Part shown: one piece after another, positions 25,801 through 38,000 of the stretch
How the letters are laid out: every line of letters begins with the position of its first letter
How positions within the stretch are numbered: position 1 is the stretch's first letter
Assembly: GCA_951799425.1 (NCBI GenBank)
Contig: OX637398.1
Span: forward strand, 2,480,001-2,544,000
Length of the DNA stretch: 64,000 bases
From: Ilex aquifolium
Lineage: Eukaryota > Streptophyta > Magnoliopsida > Aquifoliales > Aquifoliaceae
Reading direction: 5' to 3'
The notes under the pieces: model-generated
Told to the model about the DNA's origin: nothing
What the model saw: only the letters and a program-made list of their open reading frames with translations
Database searches by the model: none
Made by a program: the position numbers and the translations under genes

Positions 25801-28800
25801 TGCAAGAACAGCTTTGTTCATGGTGTACTGCTTGCTCTTCGTTATACATTTGAGGAACTGGATTGGAATTCCAGGGCAGTTTTGTGCAGTATTTCTGATA
25901 TGAAACATACGATGGAGAAGCTTTTGGAGTTGGTCATGCGAATAACTTCAATGGCTCTTTGGGTGGTTTCTGCAGATGCACTGTACTTACCTGAGGACAT
26001 GGATGACATTGTGGATGATGATGCCTTTTCACTGGAGGTCCCAGATGTGATGGATGATTCTGTGCCTGCATCAGAGCATGAGATTAAAAATGCAAAACTT
26101 GTGCAGGATGTCGGACCATCAGAACAGATTGTTATGGTTGGTTGCTGGCTTGCAATGAAAGAGGTACTTCCACTATTTTGTTTGCGAAGTTTTTTTATTT
26201 ATTTATGGAGATCATGTAATAATGATTATGATGCTGTAAACGTCCTTTGTTGGTGGCTTCTTTTGCTTATAGTTGGGAACTGAAACAAATATCACCATTT
26301 GCCCAGAAAATGGCAGCCTTAAATTATACTAAACAAATAGAATGAAGGACAATTTCATATTCAATGTGTCTAAACTCAGGCTTGTTAGATTAGTTGGCAC
26401 CAAAAAATGTTCATAGAAGGTTGTTTTAATTTATTTAGTTTGTTTTCAGGTGAGTCTTCTCCTGGGTACAATCATCAGAAAAATTCCTTTGCCTACTTCA
26501 GATAAATCAAAGTCGGAGCCTACTTCAGACAAATCAAAGTCGGAGCCTACTTCAGACAAATCAAAGTCTGAGGGCCCAATTTCTGATTCCATTTGTGTCA
26601 CAGCCATAACATCTGATGTAATGCTCGAATTAACACAACTTGAGACCATTGGAAACCACTTCTTGGAAGTCCTTCTGAAAATGAAGCATAATGGTGCAAT
26701 TGATAAGACAAGGGCTGGATTTACCGCCCTTTGCAACCGCTTACTTTGTTCAAACGATCCAAGGTATGTTTACAATGATTCCAACTATGTAAATTGGTGC
26801 TTTTGGATCTTATATTGATTGCACTCCTAAGCTTACGAACAAAAAGAGAAGCTATGTTCTTAACTGCCAAGTTTTTTCAGACATCTTGACATGTAGCATA
26901 TGACTTGCATGAGTTCATCCCATTTTCATTAAAAAAGTGGATTTCAAAATTACGAGGAAAGAACAGAAAGGAAACCCAATATCACTGTTATCTGGTAGAA
27001 AAAAGAATATTTATCGTGTTCTGCAGTAGGAACGAGCATCTTAACATCAAAGGTATGACTTGCATGGCTTTATCCCATTCTCATTGAAAATGTTGTTCTC
27101 GATACTATGGGGAAAGAGAACAAACTGAAGAAGGAAAAAGACTGCCACTGCTATTGGTTGATCAAAAGATTTCTTGACCATTGAGGTGCTCCATTTTTGA
27201 CAGTTTGTCTCAGCTGATGCCATTCTGCCCTTTGGACGGCACTCATTTGGAATCCTTCTAGCTTGCTTTCAAGAATTTTTTAGTGCAGTTTCCTGACTTG
27301 CTAATTTCTAAGCTGGGATATTTTAGGAAGGCTTACCTTCGTTATAAAGAATTCTAGACTAGCATAATTTATTTTCACTTGTTCTTGAATTTTTCAGTTT
27401 TTATTCTCCTTCTTTGATTTTTTAGTTAAATTTGCAGTTCTAAAAAAGTCACATTAAGACGCATGATGCCAGATTTTGGAGACTGTTATTTTTATATACA
27501 ATATGTATGCCTTGAAAAGAAGAAATAAGTTGAGAGATCTTTAATGGAATTTGCCCAGGGGGTGATTTCATCATGAATTAAACCAAGCAAACTTGAACCT
27601 CTTTGCGGATTTCTGCGGTGACACTTCTTTACAGAAAGGGTAGTACGTGCTTACGAGGTCATTGAGAACTCCGATTTTCTTGTGTTAAAGGACGTGGACA
27701 CATAATGCTTATTTCTCATCCATCAAAGTAGCATCCATTTCTTGCATTGAATTTTCGAGGAGTTTGTTTCAATCTATTGCTTTCGTTCCTCACGGGTATC
27801 ATCAAGTTTGGCACACTATGTCATCCTCCTTACTCATGTGCAGATACCTATTTTGTGCTATCTTTCTGATTTCTTTCCCCACCCTCAACCTGACAAAAAT
27901 TAGCTAATGATAATAGAACAATCCTTCCTCTTCTTAACCAAAAGTAGGGAAATAAACATATCTTTCTGTTTCTGTACCTGGTCTGGATTGTTTCAGACTC
28001 TTTCTCCCTGCAAGCAAGAGGAAATGAAAATTTCAGATGGGTAATTGCTCCTATTTTGTTTATGAGTAGCAGACATATTGCTTCCTATTTGATCAATTTG
28101 AATTTGAATATATTTTTTAGTCTATAAGAAACTTATCCTTTCTTGTGTCTGGAGTTTGCTTATTTTAATCATTACATGGGAAACTCTAACATTAACAGTA
28201 CAGATAGAGGAATATGGACATTATAGATTCATGTGCTGAGGCTGTCTCTCTTTTCTCAGACTTTGTAAACTAACAGAATCTTGGATGGAGCAACTAATGG
28301 CAAGAACAGTGGCCAAGGGACAAAAAGTGGATGACCTACTAAGGAGAAGTGCAGGTATTCCTGCCGCATTCACTGCTTTTTTTCTCTCAGAGCCAGAAGG
28401 TACACCAAAGAGGCTTCTCCCAAGGGCACTAAGATGGCTAGTAGATGTGGCTAACAATTTTTTGATAGCTCAGAGTGAAATGAACTGGTCAGACAGTGTG
28501 TTGTCCCATGGTTTTTCAACAGTGTCAAACCAAGCAACTGTTTCCACACTGCAACCTGAGATGGATACGAATGAAAGGATCTCAAAGATTCGAGATGAGG
28601 GTGTCGTTCCCACTGTGCATGCGTTCAATGTCCTGAGAGCAGCTTTCAATGATACCAACCTGGCAACTGATACATCAGGTTTTTCTGCTGAGGCCTTGAT
28701 TATCTCAATTCGCTCTTTCTCTTCTTCGTACTGGGAGGTGCGGAACAGTGCTTGTCTTGCATACACTGCCTTGGTCCGTCGCATGATTGGGTTTCTTAAC

Positions 28801-31800
28801 GTACAGAAGCGAGAATCTGTAAGGCGGGCATTAACTGGGCTTGAATTTTTTCATAGGTAAGCTTCATTTGTGTATAGTCTTTTTTGTCTTGTGTACTGTG
28901 GATCAAGGATCAAAATTTCGTTTTGGGCCATAATTTTGGTCAGCTCGGAAACGAAAATGTTTCGGAAGCATTTTAGAAACAAAATTGAAACAGAAGAAAA
29001 ATATGAAAATTTTATTTATGAAACATTGTTTGTTTCAGTTTCCAAATTCACTCTTGATTCGTTTCAGTATACATGGAAACGGAAACGTTTCCGCCGTTTC
29101 GGTTGAAAAGAAACAAAATTTTGATCCTTGTTGTGGATAATGCATTCATGGATTTACATGTCCACCAACTGCCAGAAATTTGAGTAGTTCAATACCAAAT
29201 TTTCATTTTTCATTCCATATACTACTTACAGCCTTACATAGTTTGCCAGCTATCAAAGAGTATGACTTCATGTTGAAATTCCAACTTTTTTATTCCTCAT
29301 CCTTCATATTTTATTTCTTGGAATGTCTATTATCATACGTTTAACATGATTTGAGCTTATTTATAAAGTGCTTCTTGATTGACTGTGTGTATTGCACATC
29401 ATATGGGGAAAAGGAGAAAAGAAGAGAAAAAACTTTACGATATAATTTTGTAGTGTAGTAGTGAGGATGTTCTCTTTTATTGAGCTAAACCAGTTTCAAA
29501 TTCTTCGGCGTTGAGATTCAATTTGAGTTTTTACAGTTTTGGTAATTTAGAGTCTTAGACCAGGTGGTGTAGGCAGCAGCCTTATCAATTGGTTTTATGA
29601 AAGGTGTATTCTCCTTTTCAAATAAACTTGACTTTAGAAGTTTCTATGACAACAAAAGTATATTTTTCCCTTGATTGCTTGGCCATTGATTCGATGTTGC
29701 AGATGAGTATGCAAGCTGAGGAAGTCATCTAGGAATTTGACCATGTCTTGTCTGTGTTCAATTATGCACTAGGCTGATTTGGTCAAATTTAGTTCATCGT
29801 CCAGTCTCCATTCAATTTGGATTGCAGCCTATGAGGCGTTTGTTTGGCTTATCTGAAATAAGATAATGCTGTAAAGAGTCAAAGTGTATTCTTTTTATTG
29901 AAGAATTTGGGAGTTAGAAGGGAGGTAGTTTGCTCTACTGCTTTTATGTGACTTTTCCAGTGATAAAAGGGGTTACAAATGAGGTTATTGAGTATGGTTA
30001 AACGGGAAAAAAAGATTTAGATATTAGCAATGTTATTAAAACCTGACCAGACCGGCGGTTGACCCTGCAAACTGCTCAAACGGTGCCTAAGCCGGGCTGG
30101 TTCATTAAATGGATCATTTATGTAACCAACCTGGCTAAAACCACTTAAACCAACAATTTTTAACAAAACCGCATGAACCGGACTGGTCAGCTTTTTTTAA
30201 AGAACAACTATTATGTTAGCGTAGGCTTGATATCGCCACGGCCCACCTCATGATAAGGCTTCGTACACAGGTGCACGTGTTGATTGGAGAGACTGAAGGA
30301 AGCTTTATAGGCTGTTATTGCTCTCATTTTTTTGTGGCTGACTGATGTGGGATTGTGGGGCTGAAATGGAAGTGTTAAACTCTTTATAGGCCTTATTGCT
30401 CCCTTTCTCATGTGACTATCCCATGTGGGATTTAAATGGCTTGATTATTTACTAATCTTTTTAATAGTCTCATAACATATAGCATATTAATACTATTATT
30501 AATTATTTATATTTTTTAATTGTACGACCAGTCCGACCAGTTGTCCCTCTGTCGGAGTTGATGTCCGGTCCAATTCTGATAACTATAGATATTAGGTTTT
30601 GGAGCTAGAAGGCACTAAGAAGAAGAACATCAGTATACCCAACATCCTAAGCATAATATTACTTCTATTTGTATAGCTAATGCGTCTGTGATACTCTTGA
30701 TAATTTGATATATTGTATCAGCTGATGTGAACAATTTTGTTATAGTGGTTAATATTTTTTTATTTCCATGTTTAACTTGCTCATGGCTGTTGGATATATT
30801 GACTTGAAGGATTGATTTGTGGCAATTAATTTGGTAGCCTTGAAATGTGAAAGAGAACCCGTCACCTTTAACCTGTTTCTCGAGAATGCAATCTTACGGC
30901 TCTCCAAAGCATGCATTCTTGCTTATAATATCAAGATATATAGCGCAATGTTTTCCTTGGGTAACAATTGGTTGAATTTTTCTTGTCTTAAGGTACCCCT
31001 CATTGCATCCCTTCTTATGTAATGAACTGAAAGTTGCAACTGATTTGCTTAAAGATGGCCCCTCTGAACATTTAGAATCCAACCTTGCCCGTGTTGTGCA
31101 TCCAAGCTTGTGTCCGATGCTAATTCTCTTGTCTCGACTCAAGCCTTCACCAATCACCAGTGAAAGTGGAGATGCACTGGACCCTTTCCTGTTTATGCCA
31201 TTCATCAGGAGGTGCTCAATTCAAAGCAATCTTCGGGTTCGTGTTCTTGCATCAAGAGCTTTAACAGGATTAGTATCTAATGAGAAACTTCCAGTTCTCC
31301 TGCTCAGTATTGCCTCTGAGTTGCCTTGTATGGAGAACACCATGACGGTGGCTCCTTATCCATCCAGCTCATTCAATGCTTCTTTCAATTCAATTCATGG
31401 AATGCTATTACAGTTAAGCTCTCTTCTGGATATCAATTGTAGAAATCTAGCTGATTTCTCTAAGAAAGACAAGATCCTCGATGACTTGATCCAAGTTCTT
31501 GTGTCACGATCATGGATTGGAAGCCCCAGATTGTGCTCTTGCCCCATCCTCAATGCCTCTTTCTTAAAGATGCTAGATAACATGCTCAATATTGCGCGAA
31601 CATGCCAGGTAAGCAGAAGTATTGGTGCCGTTTGGAAACTCCTTTGGGAGTTATCTTCAGAATGCCTAGATTTGGAAGATTCTCCTGGGCCATCATATTA
31701 TGATCCAACTGTAGCGGAACTTCGCAAACAAGCAGCAATTTCATATTTCAATTGTGTTTTTCAAGCTTCTAAAGAAGTAGCTGAAGAAGATTTCCAGATG

Positions 31801-33432
31801 CCATGGACATGTCCTCCAGCTGCACCGAATCTGTTGAGAATATCTGAAATGGATAACTCTTATACTAGTAGATTTCAGGAAAGGTTGATACTGTCCCTGT
31901 CAGATATATCATATGAGGTTAGAATTGCGACATTAAAATGGCTTCTTCTATTTCTGAAGGTGGCAAAATCTGGTATTGCTCACCGAGATCAAGCTGCCTG
32001 TGAGATTAGCTTAATTCGCTGGGCCAATACTAATCTCCAGGAGATGTTGATGAAACTTTTAACATTGGAGAAGAACCATAGATGTACATATTATATTCTA
32101 AAAATCCTTTTTACTTGGAACATGCTGCAATTTCAGAAAATGAGCAGGCAACAATGCCGAGAAACAAGATTTCTTGGGAATATGGATGGTGATTCGGTGT
32201 TCCAGTTTTGGGATAAGCTAGTTTTCTTATACAAGATCACAAGACATGCAAAAACTCAAGAAGCTCTCATATGCTGCATGGGAGTATGTGCAAAGCGGTT
32301 CACAGACCTATTTATGAGCTCTGTTCTTTCTGACTTAGGGAAGAAGACCACGATCGAATTCAGCCAATCTGATCAATGCGAGAGATTGCCCCACTTACAT
32401 GATTGCATCAGTTATTTTGTCAACCTAATTGAACAACACAGTGACTCCTCAGAGTCTGTAAACAAGCGGAGGGCGGCAGCAGAATCAATGGTAGCATCTG
32501 GTTTGCTGGAACAAGCTGAGCTTATTGGTTCTTCTGTCTTCAATAACCAAATTCCATCTGAAAATCAGTGTTCTCAATTTTTACAAACGGATGCTATTAA
32601 TATGTATGCTCATAGAATACTAGATATATGGTTGACGTGCATTAAGCTTCTGGAGGATGAGGATTTTGGGCTGAGGAGGTGGCTTGCCATGGATGTTCAG
32701 AAGTCTTTTACGGTGAAGAAGTCGGGGATAAATTTTGGGGCTGAAGTGGTTCCTAGCCAAGTGGAGAAAGTGATTGAATTGAGTTTTGAGCATCTTTCTT
32801 CAATCTTTGGTCACTGGCTTGATTACTTTGATTATCTTTCTCGGTGGGTTCTGAATACTGCAAACTCTCTTGTATCAAGAGGAGATCTTGTGAGACGGGT
32901 CTTTGACAAGGAGATTGATAACCATCATGAAGAAAAGCTGTTAATCAGTCAAATTTGTTGTTTCCATTTGGAGCGAATATCAATTTCAAAATCTTGGGCA
33001 GTTGATTTCTTTGACAAACATGGGGCCAGAGAGTTCTTATATAGATGGAGAATGAGATTTTGCCAACAGTTGATGTCATTTGCCAATGACCATATTAGCA
33101 AACACGGAGGAGATGATTGGATTGGTGGTGTGGGTAATCACAAGGACGCCTTTTTGCCGCTGTATGCAAATTTGCTTGGCTTTTATGCTCTATCAAACTG
33201 CATCTTCAACGGGGAACCTGAGAATTGTAAGTCTTTAGTATCTGATGTTGTTGAACTTGGAGAGATTATCGGTCCATTTCTTACAAACCCCCAAATTTCT
33301 AATTTGTATTCATTAGTAGTTAAGTTGCATGAAAAAATGATCGGTGCTACTGTGGACCATTATTTGATCAACAAGTCCAGAGAAGATGATTCCCTCTGGG
33401 AGGGTTTTGATCCTTATTTTCTACTTAGGTGA
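22822..33432 (+). CDS. THADA / TRM732 homologue (DUF2428), large ARM-repeat-type protein
   Basis: Four exons, 22822..26163, 26450..26763, 28260..28856 and 30993..33432, stay in phase and give 2230 residues (the Arabidopsis homologue is about 2100). It starts MSAKWRALQHRHRYTYSAV and ends DPYFLLR. The family is the thyroid adenoma-associated protein: yeast Trm732 and human THADA partner the Trm7/FTSJ1 methyltransferase for 2'-O-methylation of tRNA position 32, so a cytosolic tRNA-modification role is inferred. The DUF2428 region lies at residues about 790-1000 (FHFMKWLSCFLFFS, then DSWDRLRQSSFRILLHFP). The rest is alpha-helical with few recognisable motifs. Exon 2 contains three tandem copies of a nine-residue unit. 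Introns 2 and 3 are long (1.5 and 2.1 kb), and intron 3 holds two MITEs. No frameshift was seen. Confidence 0.9.
26492..26572 (+). repeat. In-frame 27-bp minisatellite, 3 copies, inside THADA exon 2
   Basis: Three consecutive 27-bp units encode PTSDKSKSE three times (residues about 1129-1155). The copies differ at two synonymous positions (GAT/GAC and TCG/TCT). Unit length is a multiple of three, so copy-number change would keep the frame. Confidence 0.9.
26764..28259 (+). other. THADA intron 2
   Basis: A 1496-bp intron, AT-rich, without recognised repeats. Short open frames have no family resemblance. Confidence 0.5.
28904..29130. mobile_element. hAT-type MITE in THADA intron 3
   Basis: A 227-bp element with TIRs CAAGGATCAAAATTTCG (left) and CAAGGATCAAAATTTTG (right, reversed), flanked by CTGTGGAT (28896-28903) and TTGTGGAT (29131-29138), an 8-bp TSD with one mismatch. 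The interior carries many GAAAC/GTTTC inverted motifs (GGAAACGGAAACGTTTCCG). It begins only 47 bp after the exon 3 donor. Confidence 0.75.
29139..30017 (+). other. THADA intron 3, middle part
   Basis: AT-rich intron sequence between the two MITEs; nothing recognised. Confidence 0.5.
30028..30585. mobile_element. MITE, Mutator-like by its 10-bp TSD, in THADA intron 3
   Basis: The left end reads CAATGTTATTAAAACCTGACC and the right end in reverse TAGTTATCAGAATTGGACCG, weak TIRs continuing into inverted GACC/GGTC-rich sequence. The flanks share TAGATATTAG at 30018-30027 and 30586-30595, a perfect 10-bp match. Non-coding, 558 bp. Superfamily is inferred from TSD length. Confidence 0.55.
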
Positions 33433-35077
33433 AGTATTTTTGACATACTTGTTATACTAGCTGCTTGGTCCATGTTAAAGCGCTTCAAAACGCTCTAGAT
33501 TTCTCGGGGAAATGTAGCCATAAATTTTTTCCCCAAAGTATGTATGCCTAGTTTGGTGCAACACATTCTTAGTCTGAATGAAAAATCTGGCTCTTTTTGT
33601 TTCTTTCTTCTCTTCTCTTTTCAGCAAGAATAACGAGTAGCTGCACAATAGTCATGATGTTGAATGTCTAGTCCTTTATTTCGCTTACTTAATCCAGTTC
33701 AAGTTTATTTTCTTGGTGCGACACTCGGTTAAAGTTGGCTTTCAGGATCTTTCTAAAAAACTTTTTGGTACCGTACTTGGAAAAATTTCGACATAATAAG
33801 GTCAAGTTATGATTCAAATAGATCTATAAAACCTTGGAGATTATTTTAATTTGTTGGGTGAGTAGATTGTATTACTCCTTGATTGCCCCCCGACTTTGAA
33901 CTTCATTTTCAAATACACCAATTTTGGCTTTTTAAGAGTAGGTAAATTGACCAACTTTGCAGATACCCTGCTGCATTTCTTGTTGCTTTTTGTTTTTTTG
34001 TTTATGTAATGAAATCAGAAGCCATTGTTCAAATCTTGACAACCCTTTGGAGTCAAATAAGTCATGAAGAATTTATCTCTCAAGAATACTGTAATTCTTG
34101 TGTGAATGATCTGTCTTTAATCAGACTTGAGAGAGAATTAGTCAAGATACGTGTAAACTAATCTGAATACCTTTGACAGTTGAACTAAAAAAATAAAAAT
34201 AGGAGCCCTTGTCAAAGTGAATAGAGATTTCAGCTTGATACTTTTCAAATTTGGTTGTGCTTTTAAAAATTTTTTTAGAGGAAGAGGGGGTTACCTGGTA
34301 ATATACTTTCTAAGTAATAAGCTTGTTACCCCCATCATTGTCAATCATATGGTTATCAAAACAATACGACTTAAAACACAAGAAGGTAAACCCCATTTCG
34401 GGCCTGAAATAATCATAGGCACTTGAGTCTAGTCACATGTAGCCACTTTTATAATTCTAAAACTTACATTATATTCTATGATATCATTATCAAATAGCAT
34501 TACTCTATGATTATACATACTCCTTCCTCTTTCCCTACCTACCGTGGCCTGTGGATTATATAGATCATATCACTCTTTTTCATTGGTGCACTTATTGGCC
34601 CTTGTGTCGCTTGCTAGAATCATCTTTAATCAATTATCCCCAATACCCCCACCCACCCCTACCCCCACCCCCCACCGCTACACTCATATTGTGTAGGAAG
34701 CTTAGCATCCACTAGGATAAGCCCGCAAGAGCTTCACATTTGTCACCCTTTTAAAATGGATAAACCGATAAAAAGTACCAATGAAAACATGAAACCCCAA
34801 AATAGCATAAAAGCAGTGAGAAGATAACTGACCATAAAACAGGCTAATTATACTACCGGTCAAAAATTCATGGCAGCATTTCGTTAGCTGTAGTCACCAA
34901 ACAGTAGTTGATTCTTCCAAAGAACCGGAAGCGAAGCGCTATGCCGGGGCGGGGGGACGGGAAAAGAAACGGCTCCGAAGAAAGAAATTGGTGCTTGCAG
35001 AGAGTTTGCAACAACAGGAAATTACGTCCAACATTGCCATGAGCAAAACTGGGGAACAAAAACCCAACCAAGGGAGT
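33433..35077. other. Convergent intergenic region, THADA and NRP 3' flanks
   Basis: Both neighbouring genes end here (THADA on +, NRP on -), so it contains two 3'UTRs. It is AT-rich with a C-rich tract of CCCACC repeats at about 34646-34676. No gene was recognised. Confidence 0.5.
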
Positions 35078-38000
35078 TCAGGCATTGTCCTCTGGGTTAT
35101 CGTCTTCGTCGTCATCTTCCTCGTCGTTGTCGCTTTTTTCCTAGTTAACAGGCATCATTAACAAGTCATGAAATTGGAAGCAATGAGCATTGATATAGCT
35201 TTGTATATTTAAACTGGTCTCACCAGGAAATCTTCTAAACAGTCAAAAGCAATTGGCCAACGGCTACATAGAAGCACCATCAATTAAGGATACCACAAAA
35301 AAAAAAAAAAAAAAGAGAGGAAAACTTAGACAATAATTGTCTCACTGACTGAATGGCACTAACCTAAACACCAAGTCTAGAAGTCCATGCTTCAGAAACA
35401 GAAGGTACAAAGACCAGAGAACTAGAGATGGTGATAGTACATGGTGATGACAATGAAGTCATGCTGGCATGGATTAAAGTCATGTATTTTACGGCATATA
35501 ATCTTTTTAATGTCTTAGATCATGTATTATGAGATACATTTAAAATTATAACAAATGGGTAAACATAAACAACAAATAAGCAACTGACAGACAACGACGA
35601 AAAGATGACAAATGTCTAGATGATCAAATGCATGACACGTCTGTGTTAAAGATTATGATATATGAATTCATTCTGCTGTGAAAAAAATAGGCTTCACATA
35701 TAATATGTGCTACTGTAGACACTGAAAAAGAAACATGTATAGTAGCATTAGGACCCTTCATCATGCTGATTCCTCAAGTACATACAAGCTTCATAGTTCA
35801 AAATTGAAAACCAATTACAAAATCACAATGTCTTGCTTCGGGAAAAAAGCAAAGAAAGACAAAAATAAAAAAAGGGCAAAGTTCATTTTACCTCCCTATG
35901 CTATACTTGAAATGCACTTTATCTCCTTAACATTTAAAAATCTCCACATAACCCTTACGTGATTAGTAGACTAAAGTGCACAACTTAAAAATCGGTCCAA
36001 ATTAACAGAATTGATGACATTGCATGAAAATAAAACTTCTCTCTATAGTTAATATAGTTAAAAGATAAAAACACCCTCATGACCCAAGTAAATAAACACC
36101 TAACCTAAACCAAGCTGGCCCAAATCCGGACCATTACTTATCTTATTCCCCCTCACAGAGGAATTGTCAGCTGGAGTTGACTATACTCCCTTTTTATTTA
36201 TTTCTTATCCAACAGGCCTAAACCTCCACCCCCACTCAGGCAGACCCCACCGTTGGTGAACTACATATGTAACCAACAACATAATTCGGCAAGCCCAACC
36301 AAATCTCAGCATATATAAGTTGAATCGAGGGAAATGTGTTGCAAGGTTTGAAGTCGGTTGGTTGAAGGGGGGTTATAGATGATGGTAGTGGGAGGGGAGA
36401 GATAGAGAGAGAGAGAGAGAGAGAGCTAGCGGCCGTGATTGTGGCTCGATAATGGTTGTTGTGTGAGCTCCGGTGGAGAGTCTAGTATGGTGATGGTGGT
36501 AGGTGCGTTTTCCAGGCAACAAATTATGTGGCTGGGGTGGTAGTTCGCCGGAGTTGGGTTGAGAATGTGTCCTCCACAGAATGAGTTGGGGATTGGCCCA
36601 TAGAGACTGATTTATTTTATCAATTAATTAAAAATAAATTAATAAGGGTATTAAAGTCTTTTTGTTTAATTATGCTAATTTTGACGGATTTTTTAACTGT
36701 GCACTTTAGTCCACTAATCACAAGAAGGTTATGTGGAGATTTTTAAATGTTAAGGAGGTAAAGTGCATTTGGGGCATAGTACGGAGAGGTAAAATGAATT
36801 TTACCCATAAAACAATGAAGTGTCATACGTATCTTTTTTAGGTTTAAGGTTCCAATTTTCCATCTCAGGTGTAATTTATGCAAGAGAAGGCTACTATTTT
36901 AGCAATTGTCACTCCTTTATGGAAGTGGAGTCGAACATCGGAGCAGGTTAAGAAAGCAACACTAATGGTGTGAGGTGCTGGTGGCAGGGATTGCAGCAAC
37001 ATCAAAATTTAGAATTGGGAACACAAGAATATCTCCTAGGCCTTCTTAAGCTCAAAGTCAATTTCAAGAATTCGGCACATTACCTAAAATTTGTTGCAGA
37101 CACGCTGTGGAGTACACATGTATCTCTTTTACATTTGAGCCTTTAAATACCAAATTGAGCACCATTTGATACTTTCTATATGTTGAAGTATAAATCCTTG
37201 AATTATTCATTCTCTAACAGCTTAAAAGTTTTAGAGTAGATAGTTTTTTAACACAGTATCAGAGCAAGATGTATTATGTGCGAATCTTGTGCCACCCTAA
37301 TTAATAAAAGATTTTTACGTGTCAGACCCAAAATCTAGCCTGACCGAGAGGAGGTGTTAAAGTATAAATACTTAAATTATATCCTATTTAACAACTTAAA
37401 CTATTAGGGTAGATGGTTGTTAAACATTATGCAAACAAATAAAAGTTTGATAGGTAAAAGCAATCCACCAGAGGTGGAACGGGCCTCAAGTAACTTACAC
37501 ATGATATACAAAATGAGCAAACAAAACCACTAGAGTCTCCCCCAAGGCCTAAAGTTAAAATATCAAGAAAACACAAGAAACAGCAAATGAAATAATGTGC
37601 AAGCTCCAACACCCAGCCCAGCAAAACTCCAACAGCCTGACAACACCATGATTGTCAGCAGCTGAACTGCCATGCACCCTCCCCACTCTCTACTTACCGA
37701 CTGGATCAGAACCTTGTCTTTGAGGATGATAATGTGGAAAAACTCAAATGAAATTACTCTGTGTATTAGACTCCAGGACATGGAATTTACCTCCGGAAGA
37801 ATAATGTCATGATTGAAAAGCAAAGAGAGGAAAAAATACACAATAAATCTGACTGCAATTGAAGTCAATTACGATGTAATCCCTAATCCAAAACCAAAGA
37901 TGAGGTGAGTTATGATCCTTCATTGCAACTAAGGTGAAGAGGGACAATTGACTAAAAGTTCTCCAAACTAACAATGTTTTAAATTAATTCAAGTTCCCCA

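Noticed and set aside
26446..26736. Minus-strand open frame with repeated FDLSEVGSD residues
   Set aside because: It is the antisense shadow of the THADA minisatellite.
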